64,000 nucleotides of DNA from positions 35,364-99,363 of the forward strand of contig CAMVEB010000012.1 of the NCBI GenBank assembly GCA_947166385.1. Direction: 5' to 3'. Positions 15,784 through 25,300 of the stretch are shown piece after piece. A program made the translations under genes and the position numbers. Under the pieces are notes generated by a model. That model was not told the origin of the DNA. It made no database searches and worked only from the letters and a program-made list of their open reading frames with translations. Each line of letters starts with the position of its first letter. Within the stretch, counting starts at the first letter, position 1. Origin of the DNA: an uncultured Clostridia bacterium (GTDB taxonomy: Bacteria; Bacillota; Clostridia; Christensenellales; Aristaeellaceae).

Positions 15784-17562
15784 TCACAGCTGAAATCCCT
15801 CCCGGGGAACCACCTGGGAACGAACCTTCCCGTCCGTGGAATCCCGCCACATGCAGACATCGGTTTCTCCTTCCCGATAGATGCCCTGCCGCAGCGCGGG
15901 AATCAGATCCAGCCGGTAGGTCGTGACCACCGGCCCCGGATCGCTTCCTTTGACAAAGCGCGCCGTATCCATCTCGAAGCGGAACAGTTCACTCAGCACC
16001 GGGTCTGCCATTTTTTCCATGAATTCCTCGAAAAGGGCGTCCACCATCTGATGAAAACCCATCTGGGCATGCATTTCACTGTAGTCAAAATAAACCCGTC
16101 GGAAAAAATCCTCCTGCCGGTAATACAGCTCCTCGATCCCGTATTTCCGGATCAGTCCGCAGCATGTCCGGTAGCAGCGTCCCCCCGCCGTGCACAGCAG
16201 CAGGAAGACGCTCTCCAGGAAGGGAAACTGATCCCGAGGTTCGGAATGGAAAGTATAGTACTGGGTAAACAGTTCCGGATAAGCCCGGATCAGTTCCACC
16301 CCTTCCTCATCGATGACGGTCCGGTTATAGATGGAAAGATCCACGTCTTTCTCGTCAAAATACATCCGTTTTTTCACCTTCTCGGTTTCTTCCGTGCGCG
16401 GCAGGGGGAAAAACCGATGCAGCTCCACATCCCACGCGCCTGCCAGGTACAGCTTCTCCGCCAGGGCAATCGTCTGCCGCAGGTCCTCCGTCGTTTCGTC
16501 CGGCAAGCCGTAAATCAGGGAAACTGTCGTCAGCATATCCGCCTTCCTGATTTCCGCGGCCCGGGTGCACACATCCTCCAGCTTCAGGTTTTTCCGGAGG
16601 ATTTTCTGCATCCGGGGAGACCCGGTCTCCACCCCCAGAAAAATATTGGTGCATCCGGCTTCCTTCATCATCCGGATGATTTCCCCATCCAGCACGTCCA
16701 CCCGGGAAGAGCAGCGCCACCGGTAAGGAGAGCCCCGCTCAATCAATTTCCGGCAGAATTCCGCGATATGCGACCTCCGGCAGGTAAAATTGTCGTGCTC
16801 AATCGAAAAATGCACCGTTTGATACAGTTCATGAAACCGGTCCATCTCCGCGATCATCGTATCCACAGGCTTGATCCGGAAATGACGCTCCCAGAAGGAG
16901 CTGGTGGAGCAGAACGTGCAGGAAAAAGGGCAGCCTCTTCCGCCCTCCAGGGCGATATCGCGGATCTCCCCTTTTTCATCCGGCTGCCGGTCAAAGACCG
17001 TGTATTGCCCCAGTTCCTCGTCAGTCAGCAGAGGAGCTGCCGGGTTTTCTACAATTTCCCCGTTCCGCCTGTAAGTGATTCCGGGAATCCCGGCCAGGTC
17101 TCCGCCCTCCAGCAACGCGGTTACCAGCGGCAGGAAAGTCCGCTCGGACTCCCCCCGGCATACCGCGGTAAGAAAAGGAAAGGATTTCAGGCAGATATCC
17201 GCGGTCACGCTGGCATGGGGCCCGCCGAAGATAATCCGGGTCTCCGGGCTCCTTTCGTGCACCCGCCGGGCCAGTTCCAGCACCGTGATAAAGGAATTGC
17301 AGATCGTGTAGAATCCCACCAGGCGCGGGGAAAAGGAAAGCATGTATTCCGTCATCTGCTCCAGCGTTTCCTGGATGTTTTCCCGGTGCGTCAGGATGCC
17401 CAGACTGTGCAGGGAATCAAAGTTGATCATTTCCGACCGGTAACGGGTGCTGACGATCCGATGCAGAATCCCCTGGCCGATCTGGTAAACCGCGCCCTCG
17501 GCGCTCGTAAAATCAAGCCCGCTGATCAGCAGGATATCCCGCTGGCTCCTGTTATTATCCAT
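15784..17562 (-). CDS. B12-binding-type radical SAM enzyme
   Basis: A 592-residue protein with the two-domain layout of cobalamin-dependent radical SAM enzymes. Residues 1-195 have a Rossmann-like B12-binding pattern (SPRLVGFYTICNS and RIIFGGPHASVTADI). The radical SAM core follows with Cys211, Cys215 and Cys218 (GRGCPFSCTFC), then GVETGSPRMQKIL and GLPDETTEDL. The C-terminal 200 residues are helical. Many relatives in RiPP loci methylate unactivated carbons, but others do different chemistry, so methyl transfer is an inference. The ATG overlaps the stop of the YcaO gene by 8 bases, which ties it to that gene. It ends about 160 bases before the precursors. Confidence 0.85.
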   Translation of the reverse strand: MDNNRSQRDILLISGLDFTSAEGAVYQIGQGILHRIVSTRYRSEMINFDSLHSLGILTHRENIQETLEQMTEYMLSFSPRLVGFYTICNSFITVLELARRVHERSPETRIIFGGPHASVTADICLKSFPFLTAVCRGESERTFLPLVTALLEGGDLAGIPGITYRRNGEIVENPAAPLLTDEELGQYTVFDRQPDEKGEIRDIALEGGRGCPFSCTFCSTSSFWERHFRIKPVDTMIAEMDRFHELYQTVHFSIEHDNFTCRRSHIAEFCRKLIERGSPYRWRCSSRVDVLDGEIIRMMKEAGCTNIFLGVETGSPRMQKILRKNLKLEDVCTRAAEIRKADMLTTVSLIYGLPDETTEDLRQTIALAEKLYLAGAWDVELHRFFPLPRTEETEKVKKRMYFDEKDVDLSIYNRTVIDEEGVELIRAYPELFTQYYTFHSEPRDQFPFLESVFLLLCTAGGRCYRTCCGLIRKYGIEELYYRQEDFFRRVYFDYSEMHAQMGFHQMVDALFEEFMEKMADPVLSELFRFEMDTARFVKGSDPGPVVTTYRLDLIPALRQGIYREGETDVCMWRDSTDGKVRSQVVPREGFQL

Positions 17563-19354
17563 GGAAGGTTTCCGTCCTTTTTGTCTGTCCGTTTCCTGCC
17601 AGCGCTGCCGGGTTTTGCAGCCAGGCTTCCGGCCGCTGCGCCGGCATACCGCTGATCATCTTCTCCTTGATTTTCAGGTGCAGTGTGTCCACCGCTTCCC
17701 GCCGGGCCTGCTTTTTGGCTGCCCGGCGCGGCGTGTTCTGCTCCCACAGCATGGCCAGCAGCCCCGCGGGATCCTGCCACCGACCGAGGGCGTTCCCCCG
17801 GTCCTTCATCACGGCAAGCGCGGGCCGGGCCGTTTCCGTGCCGAACAAACGCTCCAGCAGCGCATCCCGCCGTTCCGGGGCTATCCCCCTCTTCTCCAGC
17901 TCCAGCCACCTCGCCATGCACAGCTCCCGCGCGGTTCCCGCTTCCGCCAGCAGGCGCTGTGCCTCTCCATCCTCGCCGCGCATGTAGTGCATCAGGCCCC
18001 GGACGGCAGGCAGAGACCACTTCTGTTCCAGGCGCTGTTCCCATCCGCCGATCGCCGTATCCGGGTCCTCCAGCGCGTCCAGCAGATCCATGGCTTCCTC
18101 GCCTGTCAGTGGCCGGCGTCCGACTTCATCCATCAGCTGCTGCAGATGGTACATATCCTTCAGGCGGTGCGTCAGCGCCCTGGGCAGCATCGACATGCCC
18201 GGGATATAGATCCGGAAAGCCGGAACCCCCAGGAATCCGTAGTTCCGGATATAGATGTCCGGCGCCTCCCGCAGGAACAGGTGAATCAGCTGCGCAAGAA
18301 ATTCCTCGTTGTTCTCCCCGGTTCCCTTATCCCAGGGGACGAACGCCCAGGAGGGTTCTCCGGCCAGGAAAGAATCCGGCAGCTGGGCAATATCCATCCG
18401 GAAGGCTGTGACCAGATTTTTCGAATTGTTCCAGGCCGTCTCCCCGCCTGTCCACGGAACGGTCATCAGCTCCTTCATTTCGGGATCTCCGGGGTCCGAC
18501 CCCTGCATCAGCTCCGTCAGGCAGCGTTCCGCCGCCACGGAAAACCGGGGATGGGAACCGTACTTGGCCCGGTACCGCTGCCGCTGCTCGTCCACTGCCA
18601 GCAGTCCCACCACCGGGAATCCCCGGCCCAGGGACATGTCCCGCAGGAACAGCCTCATCCCGCTCCGTTCCTCAATCTGCCGCTTCAGTTCCGCAACCTC
18701 CGCCGACAGCGTTTCTTCGGGAAGATCCGGAGGCGTCAGCCCATCCCGGAGCGTCACGTATTTCACGTACCGCTCCGCAATCTCGCACAACGCCTGACAC
18801 ATGGCCTCCGCGCAGGTGTTGCCGGCAGCCATGCCGTTCGTTCCCGCCAGCAGGGTGATCAGGATTTCCGGCAGCATCACGGTTTTCCCTTCCCGCACGC
18901 TGTAATAGGGCACGAACGGCGTCTCCTCCATCCCGGTCAGTTCCCGGAAAAAGGGAAGATCCTCCTCCTCCGGCTCGCTGCCCCGCAGCCGGCGGAACTC
19001 CGCCCACAGCAGTTCAGCCTCGCGGATGCTCTCCGCGGGACGCATTTCCTCGTCCGGCGCGCAGATAAATCCCATCGCCGTCCTGGCTTCCGGAGAAAGA
19101 TCCGCGTAGTCATAGGCAAACCGCGTCTGCAGCCGCTCCATCGCCTCGCCGAAAGCGCTGGCCCGGCAGTACTTTTCGTCTGTCCCCTTGCCGTTCACGT
19201 GCCACCCGTGCCGCGGATCCTCCAGCACCAGACTGTACGCCCCGTCCACCACATGCAGCGCTGATTCACGAAACCGGATCCCCAGGTCTGAAAGGATCTG
19301 TTCAAACCGCTCCACCGTCAGCTCCGGCGCGCAGTCCTTGCCCTTGGCATCCAT
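17555..19354 (-). CDS. Stand-alone YcaO-domain protein
   Basis: A 599-residue YcaO protein. YcaO enzymes use ATP to activate a peptide amide, giving azolines, thioamides or amidines. The ATP/Mg signatures are visible: AFGEAMERLQ near residue 70, GNTCAEAMCQALCEIAERYV around residue 180, FPVVGLLAVD, and HPRFSVAAERCLTELMQG near residue 275. The last 150 or so residues are helical and rich in Leu and Glu, beyond the usual domain; the C terminus does not show a PxPxP motif. No ThiF/E1-like or TfuA partner gene is next to it. AGGAG lies 10 bases before ATG at 19354, which follows the epimerase stop. Confidence 0.88.
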   Translation of the reverse strand: MDAKGKDCAPELTVERFEQILSDLGIRFRESALHVVDGAYSLVLEDPRHGWHVNGKGTDEKYCRASAFGEAMERLQTRFAYDYADLSPEARTAMGFICAPDEEMRPAESIREAELLWAEFRRLRGSEPEEEDLPFFRELTGMEETPFVPYYSVREGKTVMLPEILITLLAGTNGMAAGNTCAEAMCQALCEIAERYVKYVTLRDGLTPPDLPEETLSAEVAELKRQIEERSGMRLFLRDMSLGRGFPVVGLLAVDEQRQRYRAKYGSHPRFSVAAERCLTELMQGSDPGDPEMKELMTVPWTGGETAWNNSKNLVTAFRMDIAQLPDSFLAGEPSWAFVPWDKGTGENNEEFLAQLIHLFLREAPDIYIRNYGFLGVPAFRIYIPGMSMLPRALTHRLKDMYHLQQLMDEVGRRPLTGEEAMDLLDALEDPDTAIGGWEQRLEQKWSLPAVRGLMHYMRGEDGEAQRLLAEAGTARELCMARWLELEKRGIAPERRDALLERLFGTETARPALAVMKDRGNALGRWQDPAGLLAMLWEQNTPRRAAKKQARREAVDTLHLKIKEKMISGMPAQRPEAWLQNPAALAGNGQTKRTETFHG

Positions 19355-19367
19355 TCTTCTGCTTCTC

Positions 19368-20723
19368 CTATCTCTCAAATCCGTCCGTATGGGTAATGAT
19401 CCCCCGGCGGAACAGGGAGAACACCGTCAGCTGAGTCCCCCAGGCCGGCCCGGAAAGCCTGCCGCAGATTTCCGCCTGGTCAGCCGGCCCTTTCGCCAGG
19501 ATGCGGCAGACCTCCGTTCCCTTTTCCTCCGGGGAGATCCGCACCACCCCCGGGTTTTCCAGCGTGAAGCTTTCCCCGTCGCCGGCATGCAGAAACGGCT
19601 GCAGCGCCAGGGGCACGCCGTCTTCCGGCACGGTACGCATCCCCCCGCAGATTCTTTCGATGATCCCCAGCGCTTCCCCGGCGTTTCCGAAAGGCTCCGG
19701 CCCGAGCACCGTTTCCCCGTTGGGCCGTTGGCTGTCCGCCCGGCACGGCGTTGTCAGACAGACAGTTCTGTCCGCCAGGTTTACAATGAATCCGGACACA
19801 CAGGCAATCGTTCCCTGATCGGTCAGCAGATCTTCCCATCCTTCCGCGTCCGGACTCCTGCCTGCCCGAACCAGCCCAATCCGGCTTTCCTTATACCGGG
19901 GCAGAAAGTCCACGTACAGTGTTTCCTCCGGGGAGAAAGCTTCCGTGCACCGGCGGAAAACCTCCTCCGACAGCAGGGAAAACCGGTGAATCGTTTTCTC
20001 TCCTCCCGGATCCATGGCCAGCACCTGCCTGGTCTTTTCCGGGTTTCGCATCGGGACCGCCGTGGTCATGACAGGCGTCTTCCCGCACAGCTCCCGGAAT
20101 TTTTCCACAAAAGCCGGGTATTCCGGCGTATCCATCGGTTCGGTAGCGCTGTACAGAATTGCTTCCCGGACTCCCGGGCCCAGCAGTTCCAGCGCGCCGG
20201 AGACCAGCCCGGCAAACAGCTCCATCGTCTCCGGATCCGCCCGGCTGACCCGGTTCAGGCGTCCCGCGCCGAGTCCGCAGAAAGGGCAGCCCACCGAACA
20301 CCCGCTGGACAGCTCCAAAGCAAAGGGCAGATGCATCAGTTCCAGGTTCGTCCCCCGGCCCAGTTCCAGATCGCACCTGCCGACCTGCCGCCGGTGCCAG
20401 GCGGCGAACCGCTCATGCCGGAGTTCTCCTGCCCGCTCCCGAATCCGGCGCCGGTATTCCTTTTTTTCCTCCAGAAAGGCCGCCTGCAAGCCCCGCGCTT
20501 CCGGCAGGGGATACCGGGCATAATACCGGGCATCCTCCCCGCTGATCCGCAGGCCTGCTTCCCGGGCCGCCCTTTCCGGGTCCGCCGCGGCCTTTTCCTG
20601 GAAAGCAGAGTCACAGGTCATCAGGTCTATATACCGCTTCATCTGTGCTGCTTCCCGGATTATTACAGGATCCGGCGTCCCTGTGTTCCAGAATAATCCC
20701 ATGGTTTCCCCCGGTTCCGTCAT
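19368..20723 (-). CDS. PoyD-like radical SAM RiPP epimerase
   Basis: A 451-residue radical SAM protein resembling the PoyD family of peptide amino-acid epimerases, which turn L- into D-residues in RiPP precursors. The radical SAM motif is Cys142, Cys146 and Cys149 in ELSSGCSVGCPFCGLGA, close to the family's characteristic CSVGCxFCG. The N-terminal 60 residues (KRYIDLMTCDSAFQEKAAAD and DPERAAREAGL) look like the Nif11-related N-terminal region seen in this family. ATG at 20723 overlaps the lipoprotein stop as ATGA, which decided the start. The product should act on one or more of the three precursors; which residues are changed is not visible. Confidence 0.8.
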   Translation of the reverse strand: MTEPGETMGLFWNTGTPDPVIIREAAQMKRYIDLMTCDSAFQEKAAADPERAAREAGLRISGEDARYYARYPLPEARGLQAAFLEEKKEYRRRIRERAGELRHERFAAWHRRQVGRCDLELGRGTNLELMHLPFALELSSGCSVGCPFCGLGAGRLNRVSRADPETMELFAGLVSGALELLGPGVREAILYSATEPMDTPEYPAFVEKFRELCGKTPVMTTAVPMRNPEKTRQVLAMDPGGEKTIHRFSLLSEEVFRRCTEAFSPEETLYVDFLPRYKESRIGLVRAGRSPDAEGWEDLLTDQGTIACVSGFIVNLADRTVCLTTPCRADSQRPNGETVLGPEPFGNAGEALGIIERICGGMRTVPEDGVPLALQPFLHAGDGESFTLENPGVVRISPEEKGTEVCRILAKGPADQAEICGRLSGPAWGTQLTVFSLFRRGIITHTDGFER

Positions 20724-21127
20724 TGGATGCTGAAATGGAATTCCCCGTTCTCGCATTTCTCGCTGGTTTCCACAATGATGTACAGCGTGCCCTTCACCAG
20801 CTCGCCGCCGGCGGAGTCCGCGTCCTCCCCGGCCCTGACTGAGAACAGTTCCTTTTTCGTTCCGTCTGTGTCATAGTATACCGTCGCGGCACCATTCCCC
20901 AGCTTCGCGGAATACTTGATCTGCCCGCCGGCTTCCCCGTCCACCTGCATCTTGAAAACTTCGCTGCCGCTGAAAGAGGAGAAAGTCATGTCTGCGTCCT
21001 TGGCATGGTTGGTGTGCACAAAGCCAATCGCGCTGTGGCTGGAGACATACTTGCCGCATCCGGTCAGGCAGAGCAGGCTGAGCACAGCGCAAACAATCAG
21101 GAACAGCTTCAGATTCTTCTGCATCAT
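20720..21127 (-). CDS. Small lipoprotein at the head of the RiPP maturase block
   Basis: A 135-residue protein with a lipoprotein signal peptide ending in the lipobox LTGC, so that Cys25 would be lipidated and the protein held on the outer face of the membrane. The mature part is beta-rich (VFKMQVDGEAGGQIKYSAKL) with no family I recognise. AAGGGGG precedes the ATG. Its stop overlaps the start of the epimerase gene by ATGA, so it is translationally coupled to the biosynthesis genes. An immunity role or a surface receptor is possible; nothing in the sequence proves either. Confidence 0.7.
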   Translation of the reverse strand: MMQKNLKLFLIVCAVLSLLCLTGCGKYVSSHSAIGFVHTNHAKDADMTFSSFSGSEVFKMQVDGEAGGQIKYSAKLGNGAATVYYDTDGTKKELFSVRAGEDADSAGGELVKGTLYIIVETSEKCENGEFHFSIQ

Positions 21128-21250
21128 CGGGTCCCCCTTCTGTATTCGTTTTCAACAGTCTGCTGAGATGATGTATTTTAACACGGCGGAAATCAAAATG
21201 AAAGGCTTCCGGTATAGAAATACAGCAGGGAAACAATCCGCAACAACAGA

Positions 21251-21279
21251 TTGAAAAAAAAACTCTCCGGTGTTACAAT
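21251..21279 (+). promoter_or_regulatory. Promoter of the hydrolase-potABCD run
   Basis: Plus-strand TTGAAA (21251-21256) and TACAAT (21274-21279) with exactly 17 bases between, about 50 bases before the ATG at 21328. The 200-base intergenic region otherwise holds only the divergent lipoprotein leader. Confidence 0.72.
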
Positions 21280-21327
21280 AAACTGCATTTTTATGCATAT
21301 ACAGTCCGCAACCGGAGGTGATATTCC

Positions 21328-22920
21328 ATGAGCATGCGCGAAAAGCCCGATGTTCCCCTCCTGCCCGACGGCGGAAAATACTGGACACACAGCTTTGACC
21401 GTTTCCGTGTCCTGGTCTACGTTCCCGTGGGGGATCCCCTGGCCGGTCTGATCAACTATGGCTTCAAGGCGCCGTACCTCCTGGTTTTCGGCGATCCGGC
21501 CCGTTCCGCCGCCCATGCCATCGAATACGCGGAGCGCAGCGGCCTGGCGGATATCGCCCGGCGTTATTCCTCGAGCGTGGTCTTTGTGGATCCTCTCTGC
21601 GAAGGCGGCTGGAAGGAAGCGCCCGGTGATCTCTTCCGGGATATCATCGCCGAGAGCAAAATCCAGCAGTATTATGAGGACGGGTATGCCATCACGCATC
21701 AGTTCAGGACCCGGATCGTCACCGGCTATTATATCCGCGGCGCCGTCTTCCGCACCATGCTCTTTGGCAGCGGGGAAGCCGCAGATTATATTGCCTGCAA
21801 CTGCCTGAAAACCCTGCAGGGCGAATACCTTTGGGGTCCCGGGGAAATCACGCCCACCGTCGTCACGCTGCAAAACCTGTCCGTGGTTCCCCATCCGGAG
21901 CGACGGGATATCCCTGTCGTTTCCGTTGGCAACAGCGAAGAAATCAACCAGGCCCTCCAGTCTTCCTGCGATCATCTCCTGATCCGGGAAAAGCCGGATT
22001 TCCGTGCCGACTGCGATGACTTCTGGTCCCGCATGAAACGTTGGTGCGGCGTTCTCTCCCGGGAGGAGGATCTCCCTGCCCTCAGCATGGCAGAGGAAGC
22101 GGATTTCTTCACCGTTCCCACCTCGCCGGACAACCGGGGGGACGATGCCGGTACGGAAAATCACCGTATCGGTTATCTGGCTTATTATCCACGCCCGCTG
22201 GACGGACCGCTGCCCCTGCTTCTGGCCTTCCATGGCGGCGGGGATTCCGCCTTTCATATCGCCTGGGTTTCCGGCTGGTGGCGGGTGGCAATGCGCAACC
22301 ATTTTCTCCTCGTCTGCGTCGAGGATCATCTGAATTCCACCGCTTCTGAAACCATCGCTCTCATCGGCCATCTGAAGGAAAAATACCCGATCGACGCCAC
22401 CCGGATCTATGCCACCGGTTTCTCCATGGGCGGATGCAAAACCTGGGATCTCTTCCAGGAGTATCCCGCCGCCTTTGCCGCCCTCGCCCCGATGGACGCC
22501 ACCTTCCCCGTCGGGCTGAACGTGTACGGCGAGCCCGCTCCCGGGCCAGTCAATCATTCTGTCCCTGTGCCGGTGTTCTACGCTGCCGGGGAGCAAACGC
22601 CCCTCCCGGAGATGCCCTGCCAGGAAGTCAAGTGCATGGAGCGCGCGAAGTACCTCTTTGAAGTCAATCAGGTCCGCGCGCCTTACGATCTGTCCTTTGA
22701 TTCCCGGGCAGCCTGGCCGGATCCCCTCTGGGGCGCGGCGGGCGACCGGATCCGCAAGATCCCGGATCCTTCCCGTGATGCCGTCCTGACCCTGCGGGAG
22801 TACGACAGCCGCGACGGCGTCTGCCGCACGGTCTTCGCCTCTGTCGATAATCAGGGGCATGAATGCCGGGAGCATACCTGCGAGCAGGCATGGCAATTCA
22901 TGAGTCAGTTCACCATCTGA
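21328..22920 (+). CDS. Alpha/beta hydrolase with a large N-terminal domain
   Basis: A 530-residue cytoplasmic protein. The C-terminal half (from about residue 285) is a PHB-depolymerase/feruloyl-esterase-like alpha/beta hydrolase: [14 protein letters not shown] supplies the oxyanion region, [13 protein letters not shown] the nucleophile elbow (GFSMG), and the NQGHECREH near the end the probable catalytic His. The N-terminal 280 residues ([16 protein letters not shown] and similar) do not match a domain I know and could be a second, degenerate hydrolase-like domain. GGAGGTGATATTCC precedes ATG at 21328. potA begins 19 bases after its stop, so the two are probably co-transcribed. The substrate is unknown. 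Confidence 0.75.
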   Translation: MSMREKPDVPLLPDGGKYWTHSFDRFRVLVYVPVGDPLAGLINYGFKAPYLLVFGDPARSAAHAIEYAERSGLADIARRYSSSVVFVDPLCEGGWKEAPGDLFRDIIAESKIQQYYEDGYAITHQFRTRIVTGYYIRGAVFRTMLFGSGEAADYIACNCLKTLQGEYLWGPGEITPTVVTLQNLSVVPHPERRDIPVVSVGNSEEINQALQSSCDHLLIREKPDFRADCDDFWSRMKRWCGVLSREEDLPALSMAEEADFFTVPTSPDNRGDDAGTENHRIGYLAYYPRPLDGPLPLLLAFHGGGDSAFHIAWVSGWWRVAMRNHFLLVCVEDHLNSTASETIALIGHLKEKYPIDATRIYATGFSMGGCKTWDLFQEYPAAFAALAPMDATFPVGLNVYGEPAPGPVNHSVPVPVFYAAGEQTPLPEMPCQEVKCMERAKYLFEVNQVRAPYDLSFDSRAAWPDPLWGAAGDRIRKIPDPSRDAVLTLREYDSRDGVCRTVFASVDNQGHECREHTCEQAWQFMSQFTI

Positions 22921-22939
22921 TCAACAGGAGGTTTTTTCC

Positions 22940-24520
22940 ATGCGCAAACTGATTGAGTTCCGGAATATCGTCAAATCCTTCGACGGCCAGGTCGTTCTCA
23001 AAGGCGTCAATCTGAATATCTATGAGAATGAGTTCGTAACACTGCTCGGCCCCTCCGGCTGCGGCAAAACCACTCTTCTGCGCATCCTCGGCGGATTCCT
23101 GGAACAGGATGAGGGCACTGTCATTTTCGACGGTCAGTGCATCGATAAAGTCCCGCCCTACCGCCGGGAGATCAATACCGTCTTTCAGCGCTACGCTCTC
23201 TTTCCCCATCTGAATGTCTATGAAAACATTGCTTTCGGCCTGCGCATCAAAAAAACCGGCGATGATATCATCCGCCAGAAAGTCACCCGGATGCTCTCCC
23301 TTGTGAATCTGGAGGGATACGAGAAGCGGAAGGTCACAAAGCTCTCCGGCGGCCAGCAGCAGCGGGTTGCCATCGCCCGTGCCCTGGTTAACGAGCCCAA
23401 TGTTCTCCTCCTCGATGAGCCCCTCGGCGCGCTGGATCTGAAACTGCGCAAGGAAATGCAGCGCGAGCTCAAGCGGATCCAGCAGGAGGTTGGCATCACC
23501 TTTATTTATGTGACCCATGACCAGGAGGAAGCCCTGACCATGTCTGACAAGATCGTCGTCATGAACGCCGGCGAAATTGAACAGATCGGCACCCCTCTGG
23601 AGATCTACAATGAGCCGGCCAACGCCTATGTTGCCCGCTTCATCGGTGAAAGCAACATCGTGGACGGCATCATGAAGGAAGATTACAAAGTCCGCTTTGA
23701 CGACAGGGAATTCGAATGCGTGGATTTCGGCTTCCGGCCCAATGAATCTGTGGATGTGCTCCTCCGTCCGGAGGATATTGCCATCGTAAAACCGAAGGAA
23801 GGCGTCCTCCGCGGCGAAGTCAAGAGCGTCGTCTTCAAAGGCGTTCATTATGAGCTCATGGTGGAGACGAAGACCGGTACCAGCAAGACGGTACAGATGC
23901 ACGTCGTCACCCAGCACGACAAGGAAAACCCCCAGACCGGCGAGAAAATCAGCGCCAATGATTTCTATGTGGACTCCGAAGACCTGACCACCCGGGAAAT
24001 GACGGATCAGGATTTTGTCTCCATCGCCAACGCCCAGGCCTGGGATGAGGAGAACCGGGATATCTCCCTGACCCGTGTGACCCATAATATCGAAAATCGT
24101 CCCGGCGTTTACAGCATCACCTTCGGCACCGAGAAGGGAACCGAGGTCACCGTGAAGGTCTATGTCGTCCATCCCGAGTATGTAGAGGACGCCCGGCACA
24201 ACATCGGCATCAGCGCGCTGGATTTCTTCATCACCCCTGATGAAATTCAGGAATCCATGGCCATCTCCACCGACCTGAAAACCTGGGCCAGTGCCGAAGC
24301 CTGGAACCTGCAGGATGATTCCTCCGTCGATATTACCGATGTCAAGTTTGATTTTGATCCCTCCGCCGTCACCGAGGGTTCCTATGAGATCACCTTCGCC
24401 ACCCAGGGTCGGGAGTACAAGGTGGAAACCACCGCCCGTCACGAGGTCGGCGACCGGGTGGGCCTGTCCTTCGGCCCGGAGGATCTCCATGTGATGCGGA
24501 AGGAAGTGGCTGACGCATGA
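22940..24520 (+). CDS. potA: Spermidine/putrescine ABC transporter ATPase with Ig-like insertion
   Basis: The ATPase of the polyamine importer. Residues 1-240 are the nucleotide-binding domain: Walker [10 protein letters not shown] (37-45), signature LSGGQQQR (135-142), Walker B VLLLDEP (155-161) and H-loop VTHDQEEA. The TOBE region starts near residue 270 ([10 protein letters not shown]) and ends with [18 protein letters not shown] at 504-521. Between the halves, about residues 323-490, lie two tandem repeats with ISAxDF, AxAW, DI and YxITFxT signatures typical of bacterial Ig-like domains. Usual PotA proteins are about 350-380 residues; this one is 526. AGGAGG precedes the ATG. The ATGA overlap with potB marks an operon. 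Confidence 0.95.
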   Translation: MRKLIEFRNIVKSFDGQVVLKGVNLNIYENEFVTLLGPSGCGKTTLLRILGGFLEQDEGTVIFDGQCIDKVPPYRREINTVFQRYALFPHLNVYENIAFGLRIKKTGDDIIRQKVTRMLSLVNLEGYEKRKVTKLSGGQQQRVAIARALVNEPNVLLLDEPLGALDLKLRKEMQRELKRIQQEVGITFIYVTHDQEEALTMSDKIVVMNAGEIEQIGTPLEIYNEPANAYVARFIGESNIVDGIMKEDYKVRFDDREFECVDFGFRPNESVDVLLRPEDIAIVKPKEGVLRGEVKSVVFKGVHYELMVETKTGTSKTVQMHVVTQHDKENPQTGEKISANDFYVDSEDLTTREMTDQDFVSIANAQAWDEENRDISLTRVTHNIENRPGVYSITFGTEKGTEVTVKVYVVHPEYVEDARHNIGISALDFFITPDEIQESMAISTDLKTWASAEAWNLQDDSSVDITDVKFDFDPSAVTEGSYEITFATQGREYKVETTARHEVGDRVGLSFGPEDLHVMRKEVADA

Positions 24521-25296
24521 AATCCTTCTTCCGCATGTCCTATCCCTATATCCTGTGGATCGCGGTGTTCATCGTCGCGCCGATGCTGATGATCCTGCTC
24601 TATGCTGTCACCCGCTCCGGCAACAATGTCCTGACCTTCCATTTCACCCTCGAGAATTTCGCGCGTTTCTTCTCCGATCCGGATTTCATGCGCGTGCTCT
24701 GGACCTCGCTGCGCATCGCCCTGATCACCACCATCTGCTGCATCCTGATCGGCTACCCGGCCGCGCTGTTCATCGCCCGGCTTTCCGAGCGCAAACAGAC
24801 TCTCGTCATCCTGCTGATCACCCTGCCGATGTGGATCAACATGCTCCTGAAGACCTACGCCTGGCGCGGCATTCTGATGAATTTCGATCTGGAAAGTGAA
24901 ATCAAGGTTTTTATCGGTATGGTCTATGATTTCCTGCCCTATATGATCATCCAGATCCACACCGCCATCGCGAAGCTGGATCCCGAGCTTCTGACTGCCA
25001 GCTACGACCTCGGCGCCAACAAGTGGAAATCCTTCCTGAAGATCACGCTCCCCCTCAGCGTCCCCGGGATCATCTCCGGCATCACCCTGGTCTTTCTCCC
25101 CGCTGTCTCCAGCTTTGTCATCCCCAAACTCCTCGGCGGCGGCAACTATGTGCTCATCGGCACTCTGATCGAGAATTATTTCCTCGTCGCAGGGGACTGG
25201 AACTTTGGTTCCGCCATCTCCCTGATCATGGCACTGATCATCATCGCTGCCATGTATGTCACCCGCAGGCTCGACCGGGACTCGGAGGAGGGATAA
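24517..25296 (+). CDS. potB: Spermidine/putrescine ABC transporter permease PotB
   Basis: A 259-residue inner-membrane permease with six predicted helices, the first at residues 10-30 ([19 protein letters not shown]). The cytoplasmic EAA loop is seen as [20 protein letters not shown], which couples to the ATPase. It forms the polyamine channel with PotC. The start overlaps the potA stop by 4 bases, and potC follows 4 bases after its stop. Confidence 0.93.
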   Translation: MKSFFRMSYPYILWIAVFIVAPMLMILLYAVTRSGNNVLTFHFTLENFARFFSDPDFMRVLWTSLRIALITTICCILIGYPAALFIARLSERKQTLVILLITLPMWINMLLKTYAWRGILMNFDLESEIKVFIGMVYDFLPYMIIQIHTAIAKLDPELLTASYDLGANKWKSFLKITLPLSVPGIISGITLVFLPAVSSFVIPKLLGGGNYVLIGTLIENYFLVAGDWNFGSAISLIMALIIIAAMYVTRRLDRDSEEG

Positions 25297-25300
25297 CCGC

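Noticed and set aside
16051..17655. Long plus-strand frame over the B12-radical SAM gene
   Set aside because: Antisense to a gene with a clear CxxxCxxC and B12-binding pattern; no recognisable protein family.
21193..22896. Minus-strand frame over the esterase gene
   Set aside because: The forward gene has promoter, ribosome binding site and a GxSxG motif. The reverse frame has none of these.
22910..24490. Minus-strand frame across potA
   Set aside because: potA is certain. The reverse frame has no domain and shares its ends with the real gene.
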